Below are positions 7,311 to 15,363 of a stretch of DNA of 64,000 nucleotides, piece after piece. The position numbers were made by a program, and so were the translations under genes. The notes beneath the pieces are model-generated. The model saw only the letters and a list, made by a program, of their open reading frames with translations, ran no database searches and was not told where the DNA came from. The stretch's first letter is position 1. The number at the start of each line of letters is the position of its first letter. The stretch covers positions 1 to 64,000 of the forward strand of contig CATYDM010000001.1 of the NCBI GenBank assembly GCA_958405195.1, given 5' to 3'. The DNA comes from an uncultured Collinsella sp. (GTDB taxonomy: Bacteria; Actinomycetota; Coriobacteriia; Coriobacteriales; Coriobacteriaceae).

Positions 7311-8711
7311 ATGAAATATCAGGCAATGTCCGAAACAGTCCTAAAGGCTGTTGGCGGCAAAGAGAACATTACATCGGTAACTCATTGTGCGACGCGCCTT
7401 CGCATCGACGCACGAGACACCTCGATCATCGATCTCCAGCTCGCCAAATCGGCCGACCAGGCGCTCGGGGCAGTAGTCAGCGGTGGCCAGCTTCAGGTGA
7501 TCATCGGCCCCAACGTCACCGAGGCTTACAACGACTTCCTCGACTTCGCGGGAATCGAAGTCGGCGGTGGCACGGTTGCCGACGATGCCCAAACCGCCAA
7601 AGACCTTGCAGAAGGCATTAAAAGCGGTAACACCGCCATGGGCTTGATTGAGAAATTCGGGAACGTCTCTGCACAGGTATTCATGCCCATCGTCCCGGCG
7701 CTCATCGTTGGCGGACTCATTCTTTCGATCAAGAATCTCCTGGTCAATTATTGTGGATTGAGCACCGATAGCGGAACCGCCCAGGTTCTGCTGGCGATCT
7801 TCAGCGCCTCATTTAGCTTCCTGCCCGTTTACCTCGGCTATCAGCTCGCCGCCGTCATGAAGATGCAGCCTATCATGGGCGCACTGCTGGGCGCAATCAT
7901 GATTAGCTCGTCTATTAGCGGTGCTGAGGGCCTCGACTTTCTTGGCATCCCCATCCCGACGAATGACTACTCGAGCACGGTGGTGCCAATCGTACTGGGC
8001 GTTGTGTTCATGTACTTTGTTGATCGCGGTCTTCAGAAAATCATCCCCGACATTACCAAACTGTTCTTGAAGCCGCTGCTCACCATGTTCATCGTCGTGC
8101 CTGTTGAGCTGATTATCCTCGGCCCCGCCGGCAGCATGATGGGCTACGCGCTGAGTGATGCCGCCACGTGGCTCATGGATAACGTGGCATTTATCGCTAC
8201 TCCAATCCTTGCAGCCCTTAACCCCTATTTTGTCATGCTCGGTCTTGATAAGGCCTACATCGCGATCGAAGTTACGAGCTTGGCGCAGCTCGGCTGGGCG
8301 CCCATCATCTTTGGCTTCATCTCAAACCTCTGCATTGGCGGCACGAGTCTCGCCTTGGCAACTGCAATGAAAGGCAACAAGGAGAAGAGAGGTATGGTCA
8401 CCACGGTTGCCGTCACCGCACTCTGTGGCGTAACTGAGCCCGCATTTTACGGCTGCCTCATCGAGCGTCCCCGCCTGCTTGTCGGCACGGCAATCGGCGC
8501 CCTCTGCGCGGGACTCCCTGCAGGTATCTTCGTCCTGAAGGAGTATGTTGCGGGAGCATGCCCCAGTCTTCTTTCTGCGCTGATCTTTATCGCTCCCGAT
8601 GGATCCATGGGCAACTTCGTACTGGCGTGCGTTGTCGCCGTCATCGCCATCGTCGTCTCGTTCATCGCTGCACGCGTGATCATCAAGAAGAATCCCAACT
8701 ATATTGAGTAG
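7311..8711 (+). CDS. PTS beta-glucoside-type transporter, EIIBC
   Basis: A 466-residue membrane permease of the phosphotransferase system. Residues 1-90 are the EIIB domain with phosphorylation site Cys26 (THCATRLR). From about residue 105 to the end is the multi-span EIIC domain. It imports and phosphorylates a beta-glucoside or related disaccharide. It starts 9 bases after the glycosidase stop with AGGAG 7 bases before the ATG. BglF-type proteins usually carry a C-terminal EIIA; here the protein ends at the membrane domain, so a separate EIIA must be supplied from elsewhere. Confidence 0.93.
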   Translation: MKYQAMSETVLKAVGGKENITSVTHCATRLRIDARDTSIIDLQLAKSADQALGAVVSGGQLQVIIGPNVTEAYNDFLDFAGIEVGGGTVADDAQTAKDLAEGIKSGNTAMGLIEKFGNVSAQVFMPIVPALIVGGLILSIKNLLVNYCGLSTDSGTAQVLLAIFSASFSFLPVYLGYQLAAVMKMQPIMGALLGAIMISSSISGAEGLDFLGIPIPTNDYSSTVVPIVLGVVFMYFVDRGLQKIIPDITKLFLKPLLTMFIVVPVELIILGPAGSMMGYALSDAATWLMDNVAFIATPILAALNPYFVMLGLDKAYIAIEVTSLAQLGWAPIIFGFISNLCIGGTSLALATAMKGNKEKRGMVTTVAVTALCGVTEPAFYGCLIERPRLLVGTAIGALCAGLPAGIFVLKEYVAGACPSLLSALIFIAPDGSMGNFVLACVVAVIAIVVSFIAARVIIKKNPNYIE

Positions 8712-8812
8712 ATGCCCGCTGCTTGCATTGGGGACATCCTCGGCAGACCATTAGCAAGAACCCAAGAAGTCCCTTAGGAGCTCGATTAATCCATTCGGAT
8801 TCCTCAGGCACA

Positions 8813-8847
8813 AACGACCCCGATTCCACAATGAAATCGGGGTCGTT
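8813..8847 (+). terminator. Terminator of the glycosidase-PTS operon
   Basis: Perfect 13-bp arms (8813-8825 and 8835-8847) followed on the plus strand by GTTTCT. It lies about 100 bases after the PTS stop. Confidence 0.85.
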
Positions 8848-9004
8848 GTTTCTAAAGCCTTCGATAGACAATCGGTGTTTACCTTAGCTCCCTATCCAAG
8901 TTAATTATCCACGCTCGTTCTCCGGTCGGAAGATTTTCTTCTCTCGCGTGTCCAGAAATCCACGCTCGAGCAGAACATCCAGGTCCGCACCCGCCCTTGT
9001 CTCG

Positions 9005-9129
9005 ATCTGTAACAGCAAGAGGCCTATTCCGCTTCTACATGTTACAGATCAAGATATTCCTAAAACACCCTAAGTTTCATCTCAATCTGTAACAGTTAGA
9101 TGCCAAATATCGGTCTTGGTGTTACAGAT
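9005..9129. repeat. Two 45-bp palindromic units, 80 bp apart
   Basis: Units at 9005-9049 and 9085-9129 each begin with ATCTGTAACA and end with its reverse complement TGTTACAGAT. They are exactly 45 bp long and differ in their middles. The ATCTGTAACA end also occurs inside the inverted-repeat element near 44956. Confidence 0.75.
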
Positions 9130-9204
9130 TTAGACAAACTGGAGGACGAGACAAACCAAAAACGGGATGGGCGCTAACCCGATGGCGCACCACCCAAATA
9201 GAAA

Positions 9205-9235
9205 CGGGCTCTGTCCCATATAGAGACAGAGCCCG
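9205..9235 (-). terminator. Terminator of tRNA-Thr(TGT)
   Basis: Perfect 11-bp arms (9205-9215 and 9225-9235). A TTTCT run follows on the minus strand. It is 10 bases after the tRNA 3' end. Confidence 0.85.
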
Positions 9236-9244
9236 AAACTCTCA

Positions 9245-9319
9245 TGGAGCCAGTGACAGGAATCGAACCTGCAACCCACTGATTACAAATCAGTTGCGCT
9301 ACCGTTGCGCCACACTGGC
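9245..9319 (-). tRNA. tRNA-Thr (TGT anticodon)
   Basis: A 75-base cloverleaf on the minus strand with anticodon loop TTTGTAA, T-arm GGTTCGATTCC, discriminator T and an encoded CCA. Confidence 0.96.
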
Positions 9320-9472
9320 ACACTTGGCGCTTTCGCGCGAAGCCTGTTAAGAATAATGGAATTGCGGACGGGGCGCAACAGGCCGCACGGCGTTATACAA
9401 ATATGCAAAATCCAGCAACAACGCGTACCAGGCCCGTTCATTTCTGTCAGTGCGCCCTCAATCTTAAAACCA

Positions 9473-9533
9473 TTCGCCAGAACGAATAGTTTTAATTACA
9501 ATTGCTATATATAAAACTATTCGTTCTGGCGAA
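9473..9533 (+). promoter_or_regulatory. Perfect 22-bp palindrome before the HTH-HipA fusion gene
   Basis: Arms 9473-9494 and 9512-9533 are perfect reverse complements around a 17-base centre. The centre and right arm hold a TATATA sequence suited to a -10 box. The right arm ends inside the GAAGGG ribosome-binding site (9531-9536). It could be an autorepression operator on DNA, or an RNA hairpin that masks the ribosome site. Confidence 0.75.
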
Positions 9534-9543
9534 GGGTTTCGTG

Positions 9544-10884
9544 ATGCTTACTACCAAAGAAGCCGCCGAGCTACTCGGCATCACTCCGCGCAGGGTGCAG
9601 GAGCTCATAAAAAACGGAGCACTTGAGGCCCGCAAGGCTTCTGGTGTATGGCTCATCGACAAAGACAGCGTCGACACGCGACTCCGCTCTGTGACCAAAA
9701 CGGGGGGACGTCCCCGCCGCGGCCACGGTAAGAGCGAGATCGCGTTCACCCTCATGAACCGCACGTACGAAGTCGCTCAGCTGGTCTACAGCACATCGCG
9801 AAAAGACTTTACCCACATCGGTGCCGACATCGATTACGCCCACGCCCCTATTGGAGTATTTGGCCCTAATAGCCCCATATCGCTAGACTCCTTCCGCATC
9901 TGGTGGCGCGGCCGCGGTATCCCGCTCGCACGCATTGGGCTAGCCTCCCTGCTTGCAGAAGCCGCAGTCGATGTTCCCGATGAACTCGTCCAGCGAAATC
10001 TCGGCCTCTCCTTATCCGACCAGTATTGGATTAGGCCCCAAGGTTCCGGTCTCATCTGGGAGGATATCAACTTCTTCAATAACGCCTTTGATGACGTCTC
10101 GCTGTCCATTGCACCCTTTGCCCCAGAGGGAAAAGCGGCTGCCGCAAAGCCCGATAACACCTCGGACGGCAATCTTCAAAAGTACTGGACGTGCGAGGGC
10201 GAACGTCGAATTCTGCATAAGGCAGGAGCGCACCTGGACCAGGAACCTTATAACGAGCTGGTGGCGACCGCGCTCCACCGTCGCATCCTAAACGCCAGCG
10301 ATTATGTGCCTTACTCGCTCGAGGGCACGGGCACTTCCGCCCTGAGCACATGCGATGTCTTCTTAACTGATGAAGAAGAGTATGTCCCTGCGTTCTATGT
10401 AAACCAGCACGCAAACGCAGATGAACGGCTAACCGACTACGAGCGATATGTAGCAAACTGCGAGGAGCTCGGGGTGACAGGCGTCAAGGATGCCCTTGAC
10501 CGCATGATCGTATGTGACGACATCATTGCCAACTACGATCGTCATTGGCGCAACTTCGGCCTCGTGCGAAACGTAAACACGCAAGCTTGCAGACCTGCCC
10601 CCATCTTCGATTCGGGCTCATCACTCTGGTGCAACATATCGCTAGAGGAGCTTAGGGCGGGAGAGCACAGTTTTACCAGCGCACAATTTCATTCAAGCCC
10701 CGCCAAACAAATGATGCTCGTCGAGGACATGGGCTGGTTTGACAGCGACAAACTCGAAGGCTTCGTTGACGAGGCAATCGAGATTCTTTCCAGAAACGAC
10801 GCGCTCACGGCAAGGCTGCCATATCTAAAAGAGGCGCTAACGTGGCGCCTCGAAAGAATGATCGACATCGCTGAATGGAGTTAG
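9544..10884 (+). CDS. Excisionase-type HTH fused to a HipA-like kinase
   Basis: A 446-residue protein. Residues 1-58 form an excisionase/MerR-like helix-turn-helix (TTKEAAELLGITPRRVQELI). The rest resembles HipA-type Ser/Thr kinases: a nucleotide-binding stretch near TSDGNLQKYW, the catalytic motif NYDRHWRNFG (Asp332, Asn337) and the metal-binding IFDSG (Asp356). HipA kinases are toxins held by a separate DNA-binding HipB. Here both functions seem joined in one chain, and no separate antitoxin gene is adjacent. GAAGGG precedes the ATG at 9544; the frame opens at 9502 inside the palindrome. The target is unknown. Confidence 0.75.
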   Translation: MLTTKEAAELLGITPRRVQELIKNGALEARKASGVWLIDKDSVDTRLRSVTKTGGRPRRGHGKSEIAFTLMNRTYEVAQLVYSTSRKDFTHIGADIDYAHAPIGVFGPNSPISLDSFRIWWRGRGIPLARIGLASLLAEAAVDVPDELVQRNLGLSLSDQYWIRPQGSGLIWEDINFFNNAFDDVSLSIAPFAPEGKAAAAKPDNTSDGNLQKYWTCEGERRILHKAGAHLDQEPYNELVATALHRRILNASDYVPYSLEGTGTSALSTCDVFLTDEEEYVPAFYVNQHANADERLTDYERYVANCEELGVTGVKDALDRMIVCDDIIANYDRHWRNFGLVRNVNTQACRPAPIFDSGSSLWCNISLEELRAGEHSFTSAQFHSSPAKQMMLVEDMGWFDSDKLEGFVDEAIEILSRNDALTARLPYLKEALTWRLERMIDIAEWS

Positions 10885-10911
10885 CGAGGCAGCATTGCCC
10901 CGCCAACTTCC

Positions 10912-11589
10912 CTACCTCCCGCGCAGGGCCTTGAGCTTGGCCAGGGCCTCGGGGCTTAGACGGCTGCCCAGGGTCATCTTGATCTGCGGGGCCTCCTCGG
11001 CCTCGTGCACGTCGTTGTCGATCTGTTTGATCTCGTCCACCAGCATACGGCTCGAGATGCGCGTGACACCCTTGCCCATGACGACGGCCTGGATCGTGCC
11101 GTCGCTCGATACCATGGAGCATGCGCGGCCTTCCTCGCGCGCCTCGATGCAGAGCTTTTGCACCACGGTATCGGCTGAAACACCCGTCGGCGAGAACTCG
11201 ATGCGCACGCCGCGGGCCGGCAGGTTGGGACGTTCACTGGAGATATTGCCCGCGCCGTCGAACACGATCACGGCCTCGTAACGGCCCTGGGCAAAGGCAG
11301 CAACGTCGTTGATGAGGGCGGTGCGCGCCATATCGTGGACGTCGCTGGAATACGGATCGTCGGAATGGTCGTACACGAGCTTTTCGTAGCGCGGCGTGCA
11401 GTGGATCACGTTGTAACCGTCGACCACCAACAGCTCGGGCTTATTGGAGTGCACCGTCGAGACCGGGTCGGCAATGGCCTGCGCAAACGCATTGCCGCCC
11501 ACGCCGTAGGTCGCGGCCGAAACAATCGGCTTGGCCGAGCCCTCGCCAAAGCGCTTGGCCTTGGACTTGGCACGGTTCTTCTTGGACAT
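10912..11589 (-). CDS. NYN/PIN-like nuclease, YacP (Rae1) family
   Basis: A 225-residue protein with a YacP/Rae1 domain from about residue 50: the acidic-site strand ELLVVDGYNVIH, VIVFDGAG, and SADTVVQKLC with SSDG. B. subtilis Rae1 cleaves mRNA in the ribosomal A site. The first 40 residues are basic and low in complexity. It starts 3 bases after rlmB stops; Rae1 (yacP) follows rlmB (yacO) in Bacillus too, which supports the assignment. No structural data exist for this protein. Confidence 0.85.
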   Translation of the reverse strand: MSKKNRAKSKAKRFGEGSAKPIVSAATYGVGGNAFAQAIADPVSTVHSNKPELLVVDGYNVIHCTPRYEKLVYDHSDDPYSSDVHDMARTALINDVAAFAQGRYEAVIVFDGAGNISSERPNLPARGVRIEFSPTGVSADTVVQKLCIEAREEGRACSMVSSDGTIQAVVMGKGVTRISSRMLVDEIKQIDNDVHEAEEAPQIKMTLGSRLSPEALAKLKALRGR

Positions 11590-11592
11590 GCG

Positions 11593-12513
11593 CTACTCCT
11601 CCCCCATGAGCTCGCCGGCGTTGCGGCGCAGCCACTCAAAGCAGAGGGCCGTAGTCGCCTGGGCAACATTGAGGCTCTCGGTCATGCCGCGCTGGGGAAG
11701 CTTGGTCAAAAAGTCGCATTTCTCGAGCACCAGACGCGAGATGCCGTCGCCCTCGGAGCCCATGACGAGCGCCACGCGGCCCTCGAAGGGAGCATCCCAG
11801 CAACTACCTTCGGCGTGCTCGGAGGCACCGCCCACCCAAAAGCCAGCGGCCTTAAGATCGTCGAGCGCACGGGCGATGTTGGGCACTTGCACGATAGGCA
11901 GATGCATGACGGCGCCGGCTGAAGTTTTGTAGCTGCCCACGGTCACGCCGGCGGCACGCTTGTTGGCGATGATGACGCCCACTGCGCCCACAACCTCGGC
12001 AGAGCGCACGATGGCGCCAAAGTTACCGTCGTCGGTCACATGGTCGAGCACAACGACAAGCGCCGGACCGTCGCCCGCGCGGTCGAGGATGTCGGCGACA
12101 TCGGCATAGGGGAAGTTGCCAACCTCGAGCGCAATGCCCTGGTGAGCGCCATGGCTCGACAGCGCATCGAGCTGCGCGCGTGGAACGAACTTAATGCGGA
12201 CGCCCGCGGCGTTGAGGTCATCGACCAGGCGCGACAAGGCGGCATCGCGCTCCCCGCCCTCGGCAATGAGCGCGCACTTGACGGGAAAGCCGGTACGCAG
12301 CGCCTCGGCAGCAGCACGGCGACCCTCGATGAACTCACCCTTGGGAGCCTGAACGTTGTCGCGGTTGCGATCTCGCTGCGGACGCGCAGCCTGAGCTTGG
12401 GTGCGCTCGCGCTGCCCCTTAGAAGCAACAGCGCGGTCGTTACGGCGAATCGGACGCGAGCCGGAAGCGGCCTGCTTGCCACCACGCGGAGCACGCTTGC
12501 GATTGTCGGCCAT
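11593..12513 (-). CDS. rlmB: 23S rRNA (guanosine-2'-O-)-methyltransferase RlmB (SpoU family)
   Basis: A 306-residue SPOUT enzyme that 2'-O-methylates a guanosine of 23S rRNA. An Arg/Lys-rich N-terminal tail (about 1-60) is followed by a substrate-binding domain (EGRRAAAEAL) and the trefoil-knot domain with DHVTDDGNFGAIVRSAE, VMGSEGDGIS and SLNVAQATTALCFE. The frame is open to 12534, but AGGAGG 7 bases before the ATG at 12513 decides the start. TrmH-like tRNA methylation is an alternative, less likely by context. Confidence 0.92.
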   Translation of the reverse strand: MADNRKRAPRGGKQAASGSRPIRRNDRAVASKGQRERTQAQAARPQRDRNRDNVQAPKGEFIEGRRAAAEALRTGFPVKCALIAEGGERDAALSRLVDDLNAAGVRIKFVPRAQLDALSSHGAHQGIALEVGNFPYADVADILDRAGDGPALVVVLDHVTDDGNFGAIVRSAEVVGAVGVIIANKRAAGVTVGSYKTSAGAVMHLPIVQVPNIARALDDLKAAGFWVGGASEHAEGSCWDAPFEGRVALVMGSEGDGISRLVLEKCDFLTKLPQRGMTESLNVAQATTALCFEWLRRNAGELMGEE

Positions 12514-12555
12514 AAAGTGACCTCCTAAATACAACTATCAAACGAAACAAGTAGA

Positions 12556-12658
12556 CCGACCGCCCGAGGTGCGGCAGATTGCCTTGAAAGAGGAGGGCAT
12601 AGACCTTGAGGTCATGCCCGACGATTGAAAGGCAAGGTGCCGTGGCTCGGGCGGTCGG
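12556..12658 (-). other. Long imperfect hairpin between cysS and rlmB
   Basis: Perfect 13-bp outer arms (12556-12568 and 12646-12658) enclose further partly complementary sequence, giving a stem-loop of about 100 bases in the cysS-rlmB leader. No T-run follows. It may be an RNA processing or attenuation site. Confidence 0.5.
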
Positions 12659-12680
12659 GTGCTTGGGAAACCCGCGGGGA

Positions 12681-14147
12681 TTAGAGAGATTTGATACGAG
12701 TGCCGGCGGCGGTATCTTCAATCGTCAGGCCCAGGTCCTTGAGCTGGTCGCGGATGGCATCTGCCAGATCCCAGTTCTTGGCGGCACGAGCCTCGGCACG
12801 AGCCTCGAGAATCTTGGCAGCGGCCTCGTCCACGTCGTCGCCCGTGTAGGCAACCAAACCGGCGGCAACGCCCAGCAGGCCCAGCGGCAACTCGACCTTG
12901 GGCTCGGGAAGCTCAACGCCAAACGTATCGAGCAGCTCGGCCAGCGTATCGGCGGCAGCCAGGACTGCGGCCTTGTCGGCAGCATCGCCCGCCTGCTCCA
13001 GATACTGATTGCACTCGGTGACAAAGCCAAAGACAGCACCCATGGCACCGGCGGTGTTAAAGTCGTCGTCCATGCACTCCTTAAAGGCGGCGCGGGTCTC
13101 GGCGGCCTTGGCGGCAAACGCCTCGGCGGCAGCCGCATCGGCATCGGCCGTCGCATGGTTCGCAGCCCAACGAAGGTTCTCGACCGTACCGGCAATACGC
13201 GTGAGCGAATTCTCGGCACCCTCCAGGCGCTCCCAGGAGAAGTCGAGCGGCGAGCGATAGCTCGTCTGCAGCATCAACAGGCGCAGGGCCGCGGCAGAGT
13301 GCTGCTCGAGCACCTCGGCCAGCGTAAAGAAGTTTCCGAGCGACTTGGACATCTTCTCGCCGTCAACCAGCAGCATGCCCGTGTGCATCCAGGTGTTGGA
13401 GAAGCCCTGGTGCCAGGCGCAGGTGGCCTGGGCGCACTCGTTCTCGTGATGCGGGAAGGCAAGGTCGGAGCCGCCGCCGTGGATGTCGATCGGGGTGCCT
13501 AGGTAGCGATGCACCATGGCGGCGCACTCGGTGTGCCAACCGGGACGGCCCTCGCCCCAGGGGCTCGGCCAGCTGGGCTCGCCGGGCTTGGCGGCCTTCC
13601 ACAGGGCAAAGTCGAGCGGGTCGTTCTTGTCCTCGTTCTCCTCGATGCGCGCGCCAACCATAAGGTCGTCGATGTTGCGGCCCGAGACCTGACCATAGTT
13701 GGGATCGCTGCGCACGGCAAAGTACACGTCGCCGTTATCGGCGGCGTAGGCATGGCCCTGCTCGATAAGCGTCTTGATCATAGCGATCATGGGGCCGATC
13801 TCCTTGGTGGCGCGGGGGCGCACATCGGGATCGAGCACGTTAGCGGCACGCATGACGCCGATAAACTTGTCGGAGAACTCCGTCGCGACCTCGGCGGCCG
13901 TGCGGCCCTGCTCGTTGGCGCGCTTGATGATCTTGTCATCGACATCGGTGAGGTTCTGGGCGAATGTGACCTCGTAGCCGCTCGCGATGAGCCAGCGACG
14001 AATTACGTCAAAGCTGATGAACGTGCGGGCGTTGCCGATGTGGATGTTGTCGTAGACCGTGGGGCCGCACACGTACATGCGGACCTTGCCGGACTCGATG
14101 GGCTGGAACTCTTCCTTTTTATGGGTAGCGCTGTTGTAGATACGCAT
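12681..14147 (-). CDS. cysS: Cysteinyl-tRNA synthetase
   Basis: A 488-residue class I synthetase charging tRNA-Cys. It has the zinc ligand Cys27, the HIGN motif (NIHIGNARTF), further zinc ligands in HTECA and HHENE, and KMSKS (GEKMSKSLGN). The C-terminal DALR and anticodon domains are complete. It starts 3 bases after the ispF stop, so no T-box leader can precede it here. Confidence 0.97.
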   Translation of the reverse strand: MRIYNSATHKKEEFQPIESGKVRMYVCGPTVYDNIHIGNARTFISFDVIRRWLIASGYEVTFAQNLTDVDDKIIKRANEQGRTAAEVATEFSDKFIGVMRAANVLDPDVRPRATKEIGPMIAMIKTLIEQGHAYAADNGDVYFAVRSDPNYGQVSGRNIDDLMVGARIEENEDKNDPLDFALWKAAKPGEPSWPSPWGEGRPGWHTECAAMVHRYLGTPIDIHGGGSDLAFPHHENECAQATCAWHQGFSNTWMHTGMLLVDGEKMSKSLGNFFTLAEVLEQHSAAALRLLMLQTSYRSPLDFSWERLEGAENSLTRIAGTVENLRWAANHATADADAAAAEAFAAKAAETRAAFKECMDDDFNTAGAMGAVFGFVTECNQYLEQAGDAADKAAVLAAADTLAELLDTFGVELPEPKVELPLGLLGVAAGLVAYTGDDVDEAAAKILEARAEARAAKNWDLADAIRDQLKDLGLTIEDTAAGTRIKSL

Positions 14148-14150
14148 TCG

Positions 14151-14645
14151 TTACTCCTTAACGGTTTTCTGTAGCAGGCAGACGGCCCAGGCGCCGATTC
14201 CCTCGCCCTGGCCTTCCCAACCGAGCTTTTCGGTCGTAGTGGCGGCGACGCCCACGTTTTCGACGTCAACGCCCAGGGCATGGGCAAGGTTGGCGCGCAT
14301 GGCATCGCGGTGCGGGGTGATCTTGGGTTGCTGGCAGGCAATGGTGCAATCGGCATCGACAAACTCAAAGCCCAGCTCGCGCGCATAGTCCATCACGCGA
14401 GCGAGCAGCACCATCGAATCGGCACCCTCATAGGCGGGGTCGGTATCGGGGAATAGCTTGCCGATGTCTCCCCCGCGACAGGCGCCCAGAATGGCGTCGG
14501 CCAAGGCGTGCGCGAGCACATCGGCATCCGAGTGGCCCAGCAGGCCGCGCTCGTAGGGAATGTCGACACCGCCGATGATACATCGACGCCCCTCCACCAG
14601 ACGGTGAACGTCGTAGCCATGGCCAATGCGCAGGTTACTGAACAT
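14151..14645 (-). CDS. ispF: 2-C-methyl-D-erythritol 2,4-cyclodiphosphate synthase
   Basis: IspF is the fifth enzyme of the MEP isoprenoid pathway and closes the cyclic diphosphate. The 164-residue protein shows the zinc ligands in GHGYDVH (Asp12, His14) and the LLGHSDADV segment. The start at 14645 lies inside the end of ispD (11-base overlap), which implies coupled translation. The frame is open to 14678 without a better ribosome site. Confidence 0.96.
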   Translation of the reverse strand: MFSNLRIGHGYDVHRLVEGRRCIIGGVDIPYERGLLGHSDADVLAHALADAILGACRGGDIGKLFPDTDPAYEGADSMVLLARVMDYARELGFEFVDADCTIACQQPKITPHRDAMRANLAHALGVDVENVGVAATTTEKLGWEGQGEGIGAWAVCLLQKTVKE

Positions 14646-15363
14646 GGGGAAGGTCCTCTCCCTCGGCCATGCGGCCAAGCAGAATCGCGGTTACGGGACG
14701 CAAGTCCTCGGGCACCGTCACCTTAAGGTTATCGCGCGGGCTCTGGACGCAGCGGACGCGCCCACCCATGCGCTCGACCAGCGACGAATCATCGGTGCCG
14801 GTAAAGCCCTCGGCAATGGCTGCAGCGTGGGCGCGCTTCATAGCATCGACGCTAAAGATCTGCGGCGTCTGCGCGGCCCAATAGAGCTCACGCGGCGGCG
14901 TCTCGACGATATTGTCGCCATCGACGATCTTGAGCGTGTCGATCGCGGGCTGGCCGCACACGACACCGTCGAGAGCACGGTCGCTCACGAGCACGTCGAT
15001 AGCGTGGTCGATGGCCTCGGTCGCAATGAGCGGACGAGCGCCATCGTGAATGGCGACGTATTCAAAGCCCGCCGGAACCGCATGCACGCCGGCACGGGTG
15101 GAATCCTGACGGGTATCGCCGGCATCGGCAAAGCTGATGGGCGTGTCATAGTCAAACGGGTCGATGGCCAGGCGGCGCATCTCGGCACGGCGCTCGGCAG
15201 GACACACCACTACAATGTGGCCGACCTTGTCGCTACGATCGAACGCGCGGATGGACCAGCTCATGAGCGGACGGCCCGCCACGTTAACGAGCTGCTTGCC
15301 GCCGGGGTTACCAAAGCGCTGGCCGCTGCCACCGGCAACGACCACGGCGCATACGGGCGCCAT
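14635..15363 (-). CDS. ispD: 2-C-methyl-D-erythritol 4-phosphate cytidylyltransferase
   Basis: IspD makes CDP-methylerythritol, the third step of the MEP pathway. The 242-residue protein has the nucleotide-binding N terminus VVVAGGSGQRFG, the substrate loop GGKQL and the IHDGARPL motif. Its ATG overlaps the disA stop by one base (TAATG) and its end overlaps ispF, so disA-ispD-ispF are tightly coupled. Confidence 0.96.
   Translation of the reverse strand: MAPVCAVVVAGGSGQRFGNPGGKQLVNVAGRPLMSWSIRAFDRSDKVGHIVVVCPAERRAEMRRLAIDPFDYDTPISFADAGDTRQDSTRAGVHAVPAGFEYVAIHDGARPLIATEAIDHAIDVLVSDRALDGVVCGQPAIDTLKIVDGDNIVETPPRELYWAAQTPQIFSVDAMKRAHAAAIAEGFTGTDDSSLVERMGGRVRCVQSPRDNLKVTVPEDLRPVTAILLGRMAEGEDLPHVQ

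Larger units (their letters stand above)
8712..9244. other. Gene-free stretch of 533 bases
   Basis: It contains the PTS terminator (8813-8847), a 20-base motif shared with 4853-4872, two 45-bp palindromic units (9005-9129) and the tRNA-Thr terminator (9205-9235). No credible open frame is present. Confidence 0.7.

Noticed and set aside
9005..9129. CRISPR-like repeat pair
   Set aside because: There are only two units, they are palindromic at their ends, and their centres are not spacers between constant repeats; no cas gene is present.
12535..12680. T-box leader of a tRNA synthetase
   Set aside because: The hairpin lies downstream of cysS, and no T-box sequence or specifier loop was seen; cysS itself has a 3-base leader gap.
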